Part shown: positions 8,080-16,325 of the stretch, piece after piece | Layout of the letters: every line of letters starts with the position of its first letter | Position numbering within the stretch: the first letter of the stretch is position 1 | Made by a program: the position numbers and the translations under genes | The notes under the pieces: model-generated | Told to the model about the DNA's origin: nothing | The model's input: only the letters and a program-made list of their open reading frames with translations | The model's database searches: none | Assembly (NCBI RefSeq): GCF_013128195.2 | Contig: NZ_CP053452.2 | Span: 2,914,001 to 2,978,000, forward strand | Source: Frigoriglobus tundricola | Lineage (GTDB): Bacteria > Planctomycetota > Planctomycetia > Gemmatales > Gemmataceae | Length of the DNA: 64,000 bases | Direction of reading: 5' to 3'

Positions 8080-8930
8080 GGGGTCACTCCTTCGCGCAGC
8101 GCGGCCGCGATCCCGCCGGCCCTCTCTTCCACCTCGAACCCGTACTCGCGGAACCGGGCGAGCCCACCGGACGTGGCCGAAACGTACTGAACGAACCGGA
8201 GCGCGGCGGCCGGGTCTCGGGACTGCGTCAGCACGGCCAGTTCCACACGGCCGGTGACGCCGTCCAACTCGTGTAGCCGGAGAACGGTCTGGCCGCGGTA
8301 GGCCGGTCCGTTCGCGACCGCGTCCCACACGACCGCGGCGTCGGCACTGCCGGCCTTGGTCGCGTTCGCCGCTTCGGTGACGGTTCCGGTGTCCACGGCC
8401 CGCGGCTCCAGGGCGGCCCAGCGCCCGGTGCGCGTGAGGTGGTCGCGGGCCAACTTGCCGACGGCCGCGCCGGGGTTCGGTACGGCGACGGTCACGCCGG
8501 GACGGAGCAGATCGGCCCAGGCCGCGATTCCCTTCGGGTTACCCCTCGCCAGCAGCAGCACGCCGCGCACGCGCGCAACGGGAACCGATTCCGCAACCAG
8601 CCCGAACTCGCGTGCCTGCCGCACGTAGCTGTCATCGGCCGGGATGAACAGATCGGCCGGCGCGCCGGGGACCGGGAAGCGGACCTTGGTGAGGACGTCT
8701 TCCGACGCGCCGAACCGGAGCTCGATCCGCCGGCCGGTTTCGCGCTCGTAGTCGGCCGCTACAGCTTCCAATGGCAACCGGCTCGTGGGCGCGGCGTACA
8801 CGACGAGGGGCGGATCGAGCGGCCCGGGCCGGTTCTGGTGTTCGCGCCACCACAGGCCCGCGACCAGTCCGGCCAGCACGAGCAGCGAGCCGGTCGCGAC
8901 GGGAGTGGGTGAAGCGCCGAAGCGGGGCAC
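8076..8930 (-). CDS. modA: Molybdate-type ABC transporter substrate-binding protein
   Basis: 284 residues from GTG 8930. An N-terminal hydrophobic helix (about residues 12-28) acts as signal or membrane anchor. The periplasmic-binding fold begins PLVVYAAPTSRLPLEAVAADY and continues with RFGASEDVLTKV and PADLFIPADDSYVRQA, the ModA/TupA pattern of Ser/Thr-rich ligand loops. AAVVWDAVANG matches the conserved second-lobe motif. First gene of the modABC operon, immediately downstream of the inverted repeat at 8987-9094. Confidence 0.85.
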   Translation of the reverse strand: MPRFGASPTPVATGSLLVLAGLVAGLWWREHQNRPGPLDPPLVVYAAPTSRLPLEAVAADYERETGRRIELRFGASEDVLTKVRFPVPGAPADLFIPADDSYVRQAREFGLVAESVPVARVRGVLLLARGNPKGIAAWADLLRPGVTVAVPNPGAAVGKLARDHLTRTGRWAALEPRAVDTGTVTEAANATKAGSADAAVVWDAVANGPAYRGQTVLRLHELDGVTGRVELAVLTQSRDPAAALRFVQYVSATSGGLARFREYGFEVEERAGGIAAALREGVTP

Positions 8931-8986
8931 GGTCGTTCCCGAATGGGGACAGGGGCGAAGGTCATCTTAAGAAACGTGCGCGCCCC

Positions 8987-9094
8987 GGGACCGCGGCCGT
9001 CTCGGCCGCCAACCGTTGCGAGTCGTGAGGCTCGACGAACGAACGTTGAGCGACACGTAGGGGAGCGAAGAGCGGCCGAGACGGCCGCGGTCCC
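8987..9094. repeat. Long inverted repeat, member of a dispersed family
   Basis: Two perfect 23-nt arms (8987-9009 and 9072-9094; GGGACCGCGGCCGTCTCGGC and its complement) separated by 62 nt. A second element with the same arm core (GGGACCGCGG) and similar spacing lies at 27575-27709. It is located directly upstream of modA. The element carries no gene and looks like a MITE- or REP-like palindromic unit. Confidence 0.8.
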
Positions 9095-9178
9095 TGGGAA
9101 GGCCAAACTCTACCGTCACGCGCGGGTCTCATCACCCGGAATGGCCCCTCGCGGCACCGGGCGACTTCCTTCACCGGT

Positions 9179-10078
9179 TCATTCCGCATCGACCACCGCG
9201 CGGACGGTCTCACGGAGCCAGCGGTGCGCCGGGTCGGCGTCGAACCGCGGGTGCCAGATCTGATACACGTCCACCGGGTCCGTCACCACCGGCAGTTTGA
9301 AGGTGCGCAGGTCCAGACGGCGCGCTCCTTCCTCCGCCAGCCGCCCCGGCACCGCCCCGACGAGCCGGGGCGATGCGGCCACGGTAATTATCGCGGAATA
9401 GTAGGACGGCACGACCAGTGTGACGGACCGCCGCACCCCCAGTCTCCCCAGGGCGGCGTCGATCGGCCCCACCACCTTCCCGCGGCGCGACGCCGAGACG
9501 TGCGGGAACCCGGCGAACCGCTCTGGCGTGACCAGCCCCGACGCCAGCGGGTGCCCGGCGCCGACGATGCCGACGAACGCGTCCACGAACAGGCGCTGCG
9601 TCCGCATTTCGGGTCCCATCGTCCCGAGCGCCCCGATGTCCAGGTCCACCGCCCCCGACCGCAGGCTCTCCGAGTCCTCCTCGCCCTCCGGCACGAACCG
9701 GAGCGTGACTCTCGGGGCCTCGGTTGAGACACGTTCGGTCAGGCGCGCGGCATAGGGACCGGCGAAGGCGTCGTTGCTCCGGATCGTGAAGGTGCGCTCC
9801 AGGCGCGCCGTTTCGGCCTCGCCTTCCTCACGGAACAGGTCTTCGGCTTGTTCCACCAGGCTCCGCACCCGGCCACGCAGCGCGAGGGCCTTCGGCGTCG
9901 CGACCAGCCGGCGGCCCGCCCTCACGAGCAGCGGATCTCCGAGGGCGGCGCGGAGCCGCGCGAGGGCGCGACTGGCGGACGGTTCGCTCAGGTTCAACCG
10001 GCGGGCCGCGCCCGCAACGCTCTCCTCCGCCAGCAATGCGTCAAGAGCGACCAGTAGTGACAGGTCGATGGTTTTCAT
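9179..10078 (-). CDS. LysR-family transcriptional regulator
   Basis: 299 residues from ATG 10078 (MKTIDLSLLVALDALL); the TTG nine bases upstream is less likely. The winged helix-turn-helix is clear at about residues 15-60: ESVAGAARRLNLSEPSASRA, then LARLRAALGDPLLVR. The effector-binding domain follows to the end with FTIRSNDAF, as in PcpR/NodD-like LysR proteins. It is divergently transcribed from the O-methyltransferase, the usual arrangement for a LysR protein controlling its neighbour. Confidence 0.92.
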   Translation of the reverse strand: MKTIDLSLLVALDALLAEESVAGAARRLNLSEPSASRALARLRAALGDPLLVRAGRRLVATPKALALRGRVRSLVEQAEDLFREEGEAETARLERTFTIRSNDAFAGPYAARLTERVSTEAPRVTLRFVPEGEEDSESLRSGAVDLDIGALGTMGPEMRTQRLFVDAFVGIVGAGHPLASGLVTPERFAGFPHVSASRRGKVVGPIDAALGRLGVRRSVTLVVPSYYSAIITVAASPRLVGAVPGRLAEEGARRLDLRTFKLPVVTDPVDVYQIWHPRFDADPAHRWLRETVRAVVDAE

Positions 10079-10083
10079 TTTTC

Positions 10084-10098
10084 GCAAGTATTACTTGC
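10084..10098. promoter_or_regulatory. Perfect 15-bp palindrome, candidate LysR operator
   Basis: GCAAGTATTACTTGC is a perfect palindrome about its central T. It lies six bases upstream of the LysR start and about 84 bases before the methyltransferase start. The size and place fit a LysR site controlling both divergent genes, with autoregulation. No experimental link can be read from sequence. Confidence 0.55.
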
Positions 10099-10181
10099 CG
10101 GGCCTTCGGTTTTTGAAAGGAAGTTCCCAGCGTATTTTGCTTGAGGGCACGGCCCTTCTCAATGGTTTCAAGGGACATCTC

Positions 10182-10841
10182 ATGAACACGCTCCACGCGG
10201 CACCCGTCTCCGGACTGCTGGACCGACTCTTCGCTGACAGTGTGGTGAACGACGCGCCGATCATGGAACGACTCCGGCACGTCCGGGGCAGCGGCCCGCT
10301 CGACGATCGGTTGCTCGCCGGCCACTTCTCCTCGGCTTACATCCCCGTCGATCGCCACACCGGGCGCCTGCTCTACGTGCTGGCGAAGGCGAACCGGAGC
10401 CGGTTCGTCGTCGAGTTCGGCACGTCCTTCGGCATTTCGACCATCCACCTGGCGGCGGCGGTTCGGGACAACGGGGGCGGGCGGGTCACCACTTCGGAAC
10501 TGGTTCCGGAGAAGGTGCGGCGGGCGAAGGCGCATCTCACCGAGGCCGGCCTGGTCGACCTGGTCGAGTTCCGCGAAGGTGACGCCCTGCAAACGCTCGC
10601 CGATATTGGCGAGCCGATCGACATGCTCTTCCTCGACGGCTGGAAGGCCCTCTACCTGCCGGTTTTGAAGCTCCTGGAGGGCACACTGAGGCCCGGAGCG
10701 ATCATCGTCGCGGACGACCTGAACATCATGCCGGAGATGATCCGGCCGTACCTCGATTACGTGCGCGACCCGGCGCACGGGTACGACTCGGTTGAGCTTC
10801 CGGTCGGCGACGGCCTTGAGCTTTCGGTTCGTTCCTTCTGA
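10182..10841 (+). CDS. SAM-dependent O-methyltransferase
   Basis: 219 residues from ATG 10182 with AAGGGA as ribosome site; the ATG at 10162 runs into a stop. Rossmann-type class I methyltransferase: motif I VVEFGTSFGISTIHLA (about residues 74-89), an acidic residue after strand 2 (VTTSELVPEK), and MLFLDGW with the metal- or substrate-side Asp, resembling caffeoyl-CoA/catechol O-methyltransferase-like proteins. Substrate unknown. Probably regulated by the divergent LysR gene. Confidence 0.82.
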   Translation: MNTLHAAPVSGLLDRLFADSVVNDAPIMERLRHVRGSGPLDDRLLAGHFSSAYIPVDRHTGRLLYVLAKANRSRFVVEFGTSFGISTIHLAAAVRDNGGGRVTTSELVPEKVRRAKAHLTEAGLVDLVEFREGDALQTLADIGEPIDMLFLDGWKALYLPVLKLLEGTLRPGAIIVADDLNIMPEMIRPYLDYVRDPAHGYDSVELPVGDGLELSVRSF

Positions 10842-11104
10842 TACGCGGTCCGGTCGGCGCCGGCACCCGCCGGGGATGTGCCCGCGGCCGCACGACCGGA
10901 GTCCGCAGAAGTGCCAGCCGAACGCCCGGCGCCGTCGGGCCCATTGGGCGAAGGTCCGCCGGCACCGTGGCAACGGCTCCTGATCGAGCCGGGTGCGGAT
11001 GCTCTCGGCGACCCACAACTACCGCTGGGCCGCTACTAATCGATTGCCAGATTGATTAAGAAATATAATCATTTGTTGCAATTAATATAATATCGATAAT
11101 TTAC
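10842..11104. other. Intergenic stretch with AT-rich island
   Basis: No supported gene. The first ~190 bases are GC-rich with an Arg-rich minus-strand frame that resembles decayed coding DNA but cannot be assigned. The last ~70 bases (11036-11104) are about 80% A+T, striking in this genome, and border the GNAT gene. Confidence 0.5.
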
Positions 11105-12160
11105 TTACTCAAAATGGATGGCGCCCTCGACATCGAGCCGCGAGAGCCCGAAATGCGCGTCCCGTGGCAGCAATCGCTGTTTGTCGCGGACGTAGACGTT
11201 GACTTCGTCCAATCTGGTGAACCCGTTCAAGAGCAGCGCCGCGTGCAGGCTCGGCGTGATCGCATACGCTCTGACGTAGTACGTAGAAAGGGCGCGGAGC
11301 CGATCGTTGAGCGCCGCGACCGCGGCCTGCCAAAAGGACGGGTCCGCGGTGTTGAGCCAACAATCCACTATGATTCCGATCCGGGTCCGTCCGTGTGCGG
11401 TGACCTTCAGGACGGCGAAGCCGATCATTCTCTGAGATGCGTGGATCGTCCAGCCAGAAAAGCCGGACACCGGACACCGGAGCAAAGAGTTGAGCAGCAC
11501 GTGGTCGCGCCGGCACGTCACAACGTGCTGCGAGTGCGGCCGTTGTAAGCAGTCAATTTCTTCGGTGAAGGTCGGCACCGAGCGCAGTTCGACGGCCTGC
11601 GACACCGGCGGCGTGCGCGCGAGCCAGGCGAACGCCACGTCCTTGGCGGTTCCGACCCATTTGCGGACCACGCCCTCGCCCGGTGCGCGCAAGCGGTGGG
11701 ACGGCTTGAGCCGTTTGACAAATGAGGCGACGCCGGGCTTCTGCTCGAAGCCCAGGCTCGGAAAGATGGCTCGCGCCTCGGGGGTCCCGCCAACGGCAAA
11801 CTGTGTCGGGCTCGTCGCACAGGCCCGCAGCATCAATAAGACGCCCGAGCCGGGGTGTGTCGGCGAACTCAGCCAGTCCATGGCGTGCATCGTCGGTACG
11901 GCCGCCGCCCCGTCTCCCGGTACGATCAACTGGCGGAAACACATTCCGATGTGCCCGATGATCCGCCCCCCCGAGCGCGCGACCAGGCTGGAGCCCGAGT
12001 CCCCCGCGGGGCCGCCCGGCCCGTCAAAATACTTCCACGACAGGACCTCGGGAGAGAACAGGGGAGAGGTCGCGGATACGCTGATGCCCTTGGTGAGGAA
12101 CTGGCTCAATTCGGGCACATCCGCGCGCCGCAGGGGCGTGATTTGCATTCCGGCCTTCAT
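11105..12160 (-). CDS. GNAT-like N-acyltransferase
   Basis: 351 residues from ATG 12160 (ATG 12148 is an alternative). The N-terminal half has a GNAT pattern: ITPLRRADVPELSQFL, then SLVARSGGRIIGHIGMCFRQ, LLMLRACA and SLGFEQK in the acetyl-CoA region. The C-terminal half repeats a weaker GNAT-like fold (IGFAVLKVTAHGRTRIGIIV), so it may be a double-GNAT. It lies 43 nt downstream of metA on the same strand. Both flanks are AT-rich and share the 9-mer ATAATATCG (11087-11095, 12209-12217), suggesting it may have been acquired as a unit. Confidence 0.65.
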   Translation of the reverse strand: MKAGMQITPLRRADVPELSQFLTKGISVSATSPLFSPEVLSWKYFDGPGGPAGDSGSSLVARSGGRIIGHIGMCFRQLIVPGDGAAAVPTMHAMDWLSSPTHPGSGVLLMLRACATSPTQFAVGGTPEARAIFPSLGFEQKPGVASFVKRLKPSHRLRAPGEGVVRKWVGTAKDVAFAWLARTPPVSQAVELRSVPTFTEEIDCLQRPHSQHVVTCRRDHVLLNSLLRCPVSGFSGWTIHASQRMIGFAVLKVTAHGRTRIGIIVDCWLNTADPSFWQAAVAALNDRLRALSTYYVRAYAITPSLHAALLLNGFTRLDEVNVYVRDKQRLLPRDAHFGLSRLDVEGAIHFE

Positions 12161-12203
12161 GCGGTTGTTTATGGTTAATTATATTTTGATATTTATAATT
12201 TAT

Positions 12204-13244
12204 TCATGATAATATCGCCGACGTGCCGCCGTGGCACTTCTGCGCGCAGAGGTGTTCGAGCCAGTTGCGGTAGACGAGGGCGGCCGTGCCGCGCCAGGTG
12301 TTCAGCACCCGGGCGCCGCCGAGCACGGCCGAGAGTTCGCCGAGGAACCGGTCCTGGCGCGACGCCCGCGCCCGGGCCTCGATGTCCCGCAGGGCCTGCT
12401 CGACCTCGGCCTCGAAGTAGTTCAGCGGCAGCTGCGGGTACGTGTCCGCTTCCCCCTTGAGGTACCGCCCGACGTCCCGCCGGTACTCGCCCATGAGCGT
12501 CTCGGGCTCGTACTCCGGGTGGCCCTGGAAGAACACGAACAGCCCCGCGTCCTCCTTGACGAACGTGTCGACGCCGCCGTCACTCGTGCGCGTGAGCACC
12601 CGGTACCCGTTCGCGATGAGTTGCCCCGCGGGGACGCCGTTCCAGCGCGAGTGCGGGACGTGCAGCCGCGCGGGCGCGGCGGCGAGCAGGGCGTGCGGCG
12701 CGGCCCGCTCGCAGGCGAAGATCCCGAACTGCTTGTGCGGGCTCCGCACGCGCTCGATGCCGTCGAGCGCCAGTACCGCCGCGTGCGCCGCCAGGCACGA
12801 CCACACGGCCGAACACGCGTGCTCCTGCGCCCAGTCCAGCAGGCGCGTAAAACTGGGCCAGTAGGCCTCCTGGCGCAGGTCGGGGGTCCGGGGCTCGCGG
12901 CCGGTGACGATCAGCCCGTCCGGGCAGTGCCCGGGCGGCAGCGCCCAGAGCTGTTCGATACCGAAGTAGAAGCTGCCCACGCGCCGCTGGCCCGGGGGCT
13001 TCCGCTCGACCCCGGGCAGCGCGTAGAGCGTGACGTGGACCGACACGTCCCCCGCGGCCGCATCGAGCAGCGTGAGGAACTGGTATTCGGTCGCACTCAT
13101 GGCCGCATCGGCCATGTTGTTGACCAGGCCGATGTGCAGCACCCGGTCGTGCGGCGGTTCGAGCGCGCCGGGCCGCGCGCGGGGCCAGTTGAGGCCCGAG
13201 CGCCGCTCGGGGCCGGGGTACTTCGGGTTCAAGAAGACGGGCAT
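12204..13244 (-). CDS. metA: MetA-type homoserine O-acyltransferase
   Basis: 346 residues. Homoserine transsuccinylase family (glutamine-amidotransferase-like fold): LHIGLVNNMADAAMSATEYQ near the N-terminus, nucleophile Cys150 in WSCLAAHA, and the His/Glu pair in FFQGHPEYEPETL. The family acylates homoserine before sulfur transfer; acetyl or succinyl specificity cannot be read here. It follows metY by 33 nt, so the pair could make homocysteine. Given its place behind a biosynthetic block it could also supply a modified amino acid. The last few codons lie in AT-rich DNA. Confidence 0.85.
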   Translation of the reverse strand: MPVFLNPKYPGPERRSGLNWPRARPGALEPPHDRVLHIGLVNNMADAAMSATEYQFLTLLDAAAGDVSVHVTLYALPGVERKPPGQRRVGSFYFGIEQLWALPPGHCPDGLIVTGREPRTPDLRQEAYWPSFTRLLDWAQEHACSAVWSCLAAHAAVLALDGIERVRSPHKQFGIFACERAAPHALLAAAPARLHVPHSRWNGVPAGQLIANGYRVLTRTSDGGVDTFVKEDAGLFVFFQGHPEYEPETLMGEYRRDVGRYLKGEADTYPQLPLNYFEAEVEQALRDIEARARASRQDRFLGELSAVLGGARVLNTWRGTAALVYRNWLEHLCAQKCHGGTSAILS

Positions 13245-13277
13245 GGCACACTCTTCGTTGGGCGTTCGCGGTGGCGC

Positions 13278-14552
13278 TCACGTGGCCACGGTCAGGGCAC
13301 GATCGAGGTCGGCCAGGATGTCGTCAATGTGTTCGATTCCGATGCTCAGGCGGATCATCTCCGGCAGCACGCCGGCGCTGCGCTGTTGCTCGGGCGACAT
13401 CTGCCGGTGGGTGGTCGAAGCCGGGTGGCAGGCCAGCGACTTGGCGTCGCCCAGGTTCACCAGGCGGCTGACGAGCTCCAGCGCGTCGTAGAAGCGGATG
13501 GCGGCCTCGTAGCCGCCCGTGACGCCCACCGTGATCAGCGAGCAGCCCTGCCCGTTGAGGTACTTCTGCGCCAGGGCGTGGTACGGGCTGTCGGGGAAGC
13601 CGGCGTAATTGACCCAGGCCACGCGCGGGTCGCCGCGCAGGTACTCGGCCACCTTGCGGCCGTTCTCCACGTGGCGCTCGACGCGCAGCGCCGCGGTCTC
13701 GACCCCCTGGAGCAGCAGGAACGCGCTGAGCGGCGCGAGCACGGCCCCGGTGGCGCGCAGGTACCGGCTGCGGCAGCGGGCGATGTAGGCCGCCGGCCCG
13801 AAGCGCTCGGTGTACACCAGCCCGTGGTACGACCGGTCGGGCTCGCTGAACATGGGGAACCGCGCGGCGTGCTCCGCCCACGGGAAGTGACCGCTATCGA
13901 CGATGACGCCGCCGAGCGTCGTCCCGTGCCCGCCCATGAACTTGGTGAGCGAGTGGATCACGACGTCGGCGCCGTACTCGATCGGGCGCAGCAGCATCGG
14001 CGTGGCCACGGTGTTGTCCACCACGAGCGGCACGCCGTGCCGGTGCGCCACCCGCGCGAGCGCCTCGATGTCGCAGATGTTGCCGGCCGGGTTGCCCACG
14101 CTCTCGCAATAAACGGCCCGCGTCCCGCCGTCGATGAGCCGCTCGATCGCCTCGGGCCGGTCGGACTCGGCGAAGCGCGCCGACACGCCCTGGTCCGGCA
14201 GAACGTGCGCGAGCAGCGTGTGCGTCGTGCCGTACAGCTGGGGCGGCGCGACGATATTGCTGCCCATCCCGGCGAGGTTGAGCAGCGCGTAGTTCGTGGC
14301 GGCCTGGCCGGTGGCCACGCACATCGCTTCCACTCCGCCCTCGAGCGCGGCCATGCGCCGCTCCAGCACGGCCGTGGTGGGGTTGTTGATCCGCGTGTAG
14401 CGGTACCCCTCGGCCTCCAGGTTGAAGAGCGCCGCGGCGTGCTCGGCGCTGTCGAAGGCGTAGGCCACGGTCTGGTAGATCGGGACCGCAACCGAGCGCA
14501 CGGCGGCGTCGGGCTCGTACCCGGCGTGAATGGCGATCGTTTCGCGTTTCAT
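13278..14552 (-). CDS. metY: O-acylhomoserine sulfhydrylase / Cys-Met metabolism PLP enzyme
   Basis: 424 residues from ATG 14552 (MKRETIAIHAGYEPD); the upstream extension lacks similarity. Fold-type I PLP enzyme of the Cys/Met family: TRINNPTTAVLERRMAALEG, cofactor Asp in PLVVDNTVATP, Schiff-base Lys204 in HSLTKFMGGHGTT. Full length for MetY. It would exchange the acyl group of O-acylhomoserine for sulfide or another nucleophile. The same family also does gamma-replacements in natural-product pathways. Lies between the decarboxylase and metA on one strand. Confidence 0.9.
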   Translation of the reverse strand: MKRETIAIHAGYEPDAAVRSVAVPIYQTVAYAFDSAEHAAALFNLEAEGYRYTRINNPTTAVLERRMAALEGGVEAMCVATGQAATNYALLNLAGMGSNIVAPPQLYGTTHTLLAHVLPDQGVSARFAESDRPEAIERLIDGGTRAVYCESVGNPAGNICDIEALARVAHRHGVPLVVDNTVATPMLLRPIEYGADVVIHSLTKFMGGHGTTLGGVIVDSGHFPWAEHAARFPMFSEPDRSYHGLVYTERFGPAAYIARCRSRYLRATGAVLAPLSAFLLLQGVETAALRVERHVENGRKVAEYLRGDPRVAWVNYAGFPDSPYHALAQKYLNGQGCSLITVGVTGGYEAAIRFYDALELVSRLVNLGDAKSLACHPASTTHRQMSPEQQRSAGVLPEMIRLSIGIEHIDDILADLDRALTVAT

Positions 14553-14637
14553 CGAGACTCCAGCGTTAGCGCGTGCCCCTGTGCGGCACGCGTCCGGTCT
14601 GCGGGCGCGTTCGGGCTCACCTCGACAGCGGGCCGGC

Positions 14638-16014
14638 TCAAGCGCACCCCGCACCTTCCTGCCACAGTTGATTCATCCCTTCCACGATCTCGTGGATGTC
14701 GGTTTCCGTGGTGCGGAAATTGGTGACGCAGGCGCGCACCACCGGCACCCCGTTGACCCGGGCCTCGGACATCCAGGCGATCTGTCGCCGGTGCAGGGCG
14801 ACGAGAAAAGCGGCCGGGTCGAGGCGCTCGCGTGTAAAGCAGACCAGCGGCAGCGGCGTCTCGTTCGTGATCTGCCAGCCGGACGCCGCCAGCGCCCGCC
14901 GCAGGGCGTCGCCCAGGCGCGTCTGGTGCTCGATCATCGCGGCGTAGCCCGATTCGCCCAGGTTGGCCAGGGCCAGGAACAGCCGGAGCCCGATGAACCG
15001 CCGCGACCACTGCGCCGAGTGGGTCAGCGGGTTGAACACCGGTCCGGATTGCGCGCCGGACACGTAGGTCACGTCGGCGTGGAACGCCCGTGCCACGCTC
15101 TCCCGGTGCCGGCAGAAGAACATGCCGCAGCCCATTGGCACGGAAAACCACTTGTGCGCGTCGCAGGTGATCGAGTCGGCGTGCTCGACGCCCGCAAGAT
15201 GGCCCTTGAGCGCGGGCGACAGGACCGCCGCGCCGCCCCACGCCGCATCGGCGTGGAACCACAACCCCTCTTCGCGGCAGAACTGGGCGATGTCCGGCAG
15301 CGGGTCGATCACCCCGGTCGCCGTGGTGCCCGCCGAGCCGACGACCAGAAACGGCGCCCAGCCGTCGGCGCGGTCCCGGCGCACCCGGCGGCGCAGGCTG
15401 TCCACGTCGAGCTTCAGCCGGCGGTCGGTCTCGACTGTACGCACGGCGCGGCGCCCGAGCCCGGTCGTGTGCGCGATCTTGTTGAAGCCGTGGTGCGCCT
15501 CGTCCGTCAGATAGAGGCACGGGGCCGCCGGCAAGCCGCGCAGGCCGCGTTCGCCGTACTCCGGAAACACGTGACTGAGCGCCACCTGCACGGCCGAGAG
15601 GTTGGCTTCCGAGCCCCCGCTGGTAAACGTCGCAATGCTCTCGGCGGGCAGGCCGAACCGGGCCGCCAGCCAGCCCAGCGTGTGCCGCTCGATCTCGTTA
15701 CCGGCGGGCGAGGTGCGCCAGTTGGCGAGCTGGGAGTTGTACATCGCGACGAGCGTCTCGGCGATCACCGAGGGCAGCGTCACGGCCGGGTTGAACAGCC
15801 CCAGGTAGCGCGGGTGCGTCACCTGAACCTGCCAGGTCCGAAGCATCCGCTCGGCGTCCTGCACGACTTCGTCGAGGGGAAGCTCCTTTTGGAACTGGTA
15901 CCGGTCCGTGAGGTAGCCGCGAATCTCCTCCACCGTCACCGAAGGAAGGATCGGGCCGGCCGCGAGATCGGTCTGCACCCGCTCGAATTCGTGCTGGAAC
16001 GGCTCGATCTGCAT
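14638..16014 (-). CDS. PLP-dependent amino-acid decarboxylase (group II)
   Basis: 458 residues. Aromatic-amino-acid/glutamate decarboxylase family: THPRYLGLFNP near residue 66, SGGSEANLSA, the PLP-stacking His in TDEAHHGF (about 174), Asp255 in FHADAAWGGA, and Schiff-base Lys288 in CDAHKWFSVPMGCG. It converts an L-amino acid to an amine; the substrate cannot be told. It lies 85 nt upstream of metY on the same strand, so they may be co-transcribed. Confidence 0.9.
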   Translation of the reverse strand: MQIEPFQHEFERVQTDLAAGPILPSVTVEEIRGYLTDRYQFQKELPLDEVVQDAERMLRTWQVQVTHPRYLGLFNPAVTLPSVIAETLVAMYNSQLANWRTSPAGNEIERHTLGWLAARFGLPAESIATFTSGGSEANLSAVQVALSHVFPEYGERGLRGLPAAPCLYLTDEAHHGFNKIAHTTGLGRRAVRTVETDRRLKLDVDSLRRRVRRDRADGWAPFLVVGSAGTTATGVIDPLPDIAQFCREEGLWFHADAAWGGAAVLSPALKGHLAGVEHADSITCDAHKWFSVPMGCGMFFCRHRESVARAFHADVTYVSGAQSGPVFNPLTHSAQWSRRFIGLRLFLALANLGESGYAAMIEHQTRLGDALRRALAASGWQITNETPLPLVCFTRERLDPAAFLVALHRRQIAWMSEARVNGVPVVRACVTNFRTTETDIHEIVEGMNQLWQEGAGCA

Positions 16015-16325
16015 GGGCTCTCACCCGAGGCGGACACGGGGCAGCGGTTGGTGCGCGGTTCGAGTGCCGCCGGTCCGGCTCTCGCTTCCGAAGCCCGAAG
16101 AAACACCGGATTCACCACAAAGGCACAAAGAACACGCAGATAAGAACGTGACCGAGAGTGGCGCTGAAGGAGAACGCTTGTTCTCTTGGCCTTTAACCTC
16201 TCTCGGTGCCCTCTCCCCCCGCTGCGCGGGGACGCTCTCTGTGGTGAATACTCTTTCTCTCTTTTGCAAATACGAGCCCGACCGGTTGCACCCGAGTCAC
16301 TTGTCGGGAACCGTTCGGCCCCAAC
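16015..16325. other. Non-coding gap with dispersed-repeat-like sequence
   Basis: No gene. It contains ATTCACCACAAAGGCACAAAG at about 16110 and, inverted, CTCTCTGTGGTGAAT at about 16230, so a ~130-bp segment is bounded by inverted TTCACCACA ends. It separates the FATP-led operon from the decarboxylase-metY-metA group, so these may be two transcripts. Confidence 0.5.

Noticed and set aside
10726-11016. Arg-rich minus-strand frame after the methyltransferase
   Set aside because: Overlaps the methyltransferase end antisense and shows no motif; perhaps old coding debris but not assignable.
12231-14726. 831-codon open frame on the plus strand
   Set aside because: Antisense shadow of metA and metY; Arg/Gly/Val/Pro-rich with no domain, as expected from a GC-rich genome.
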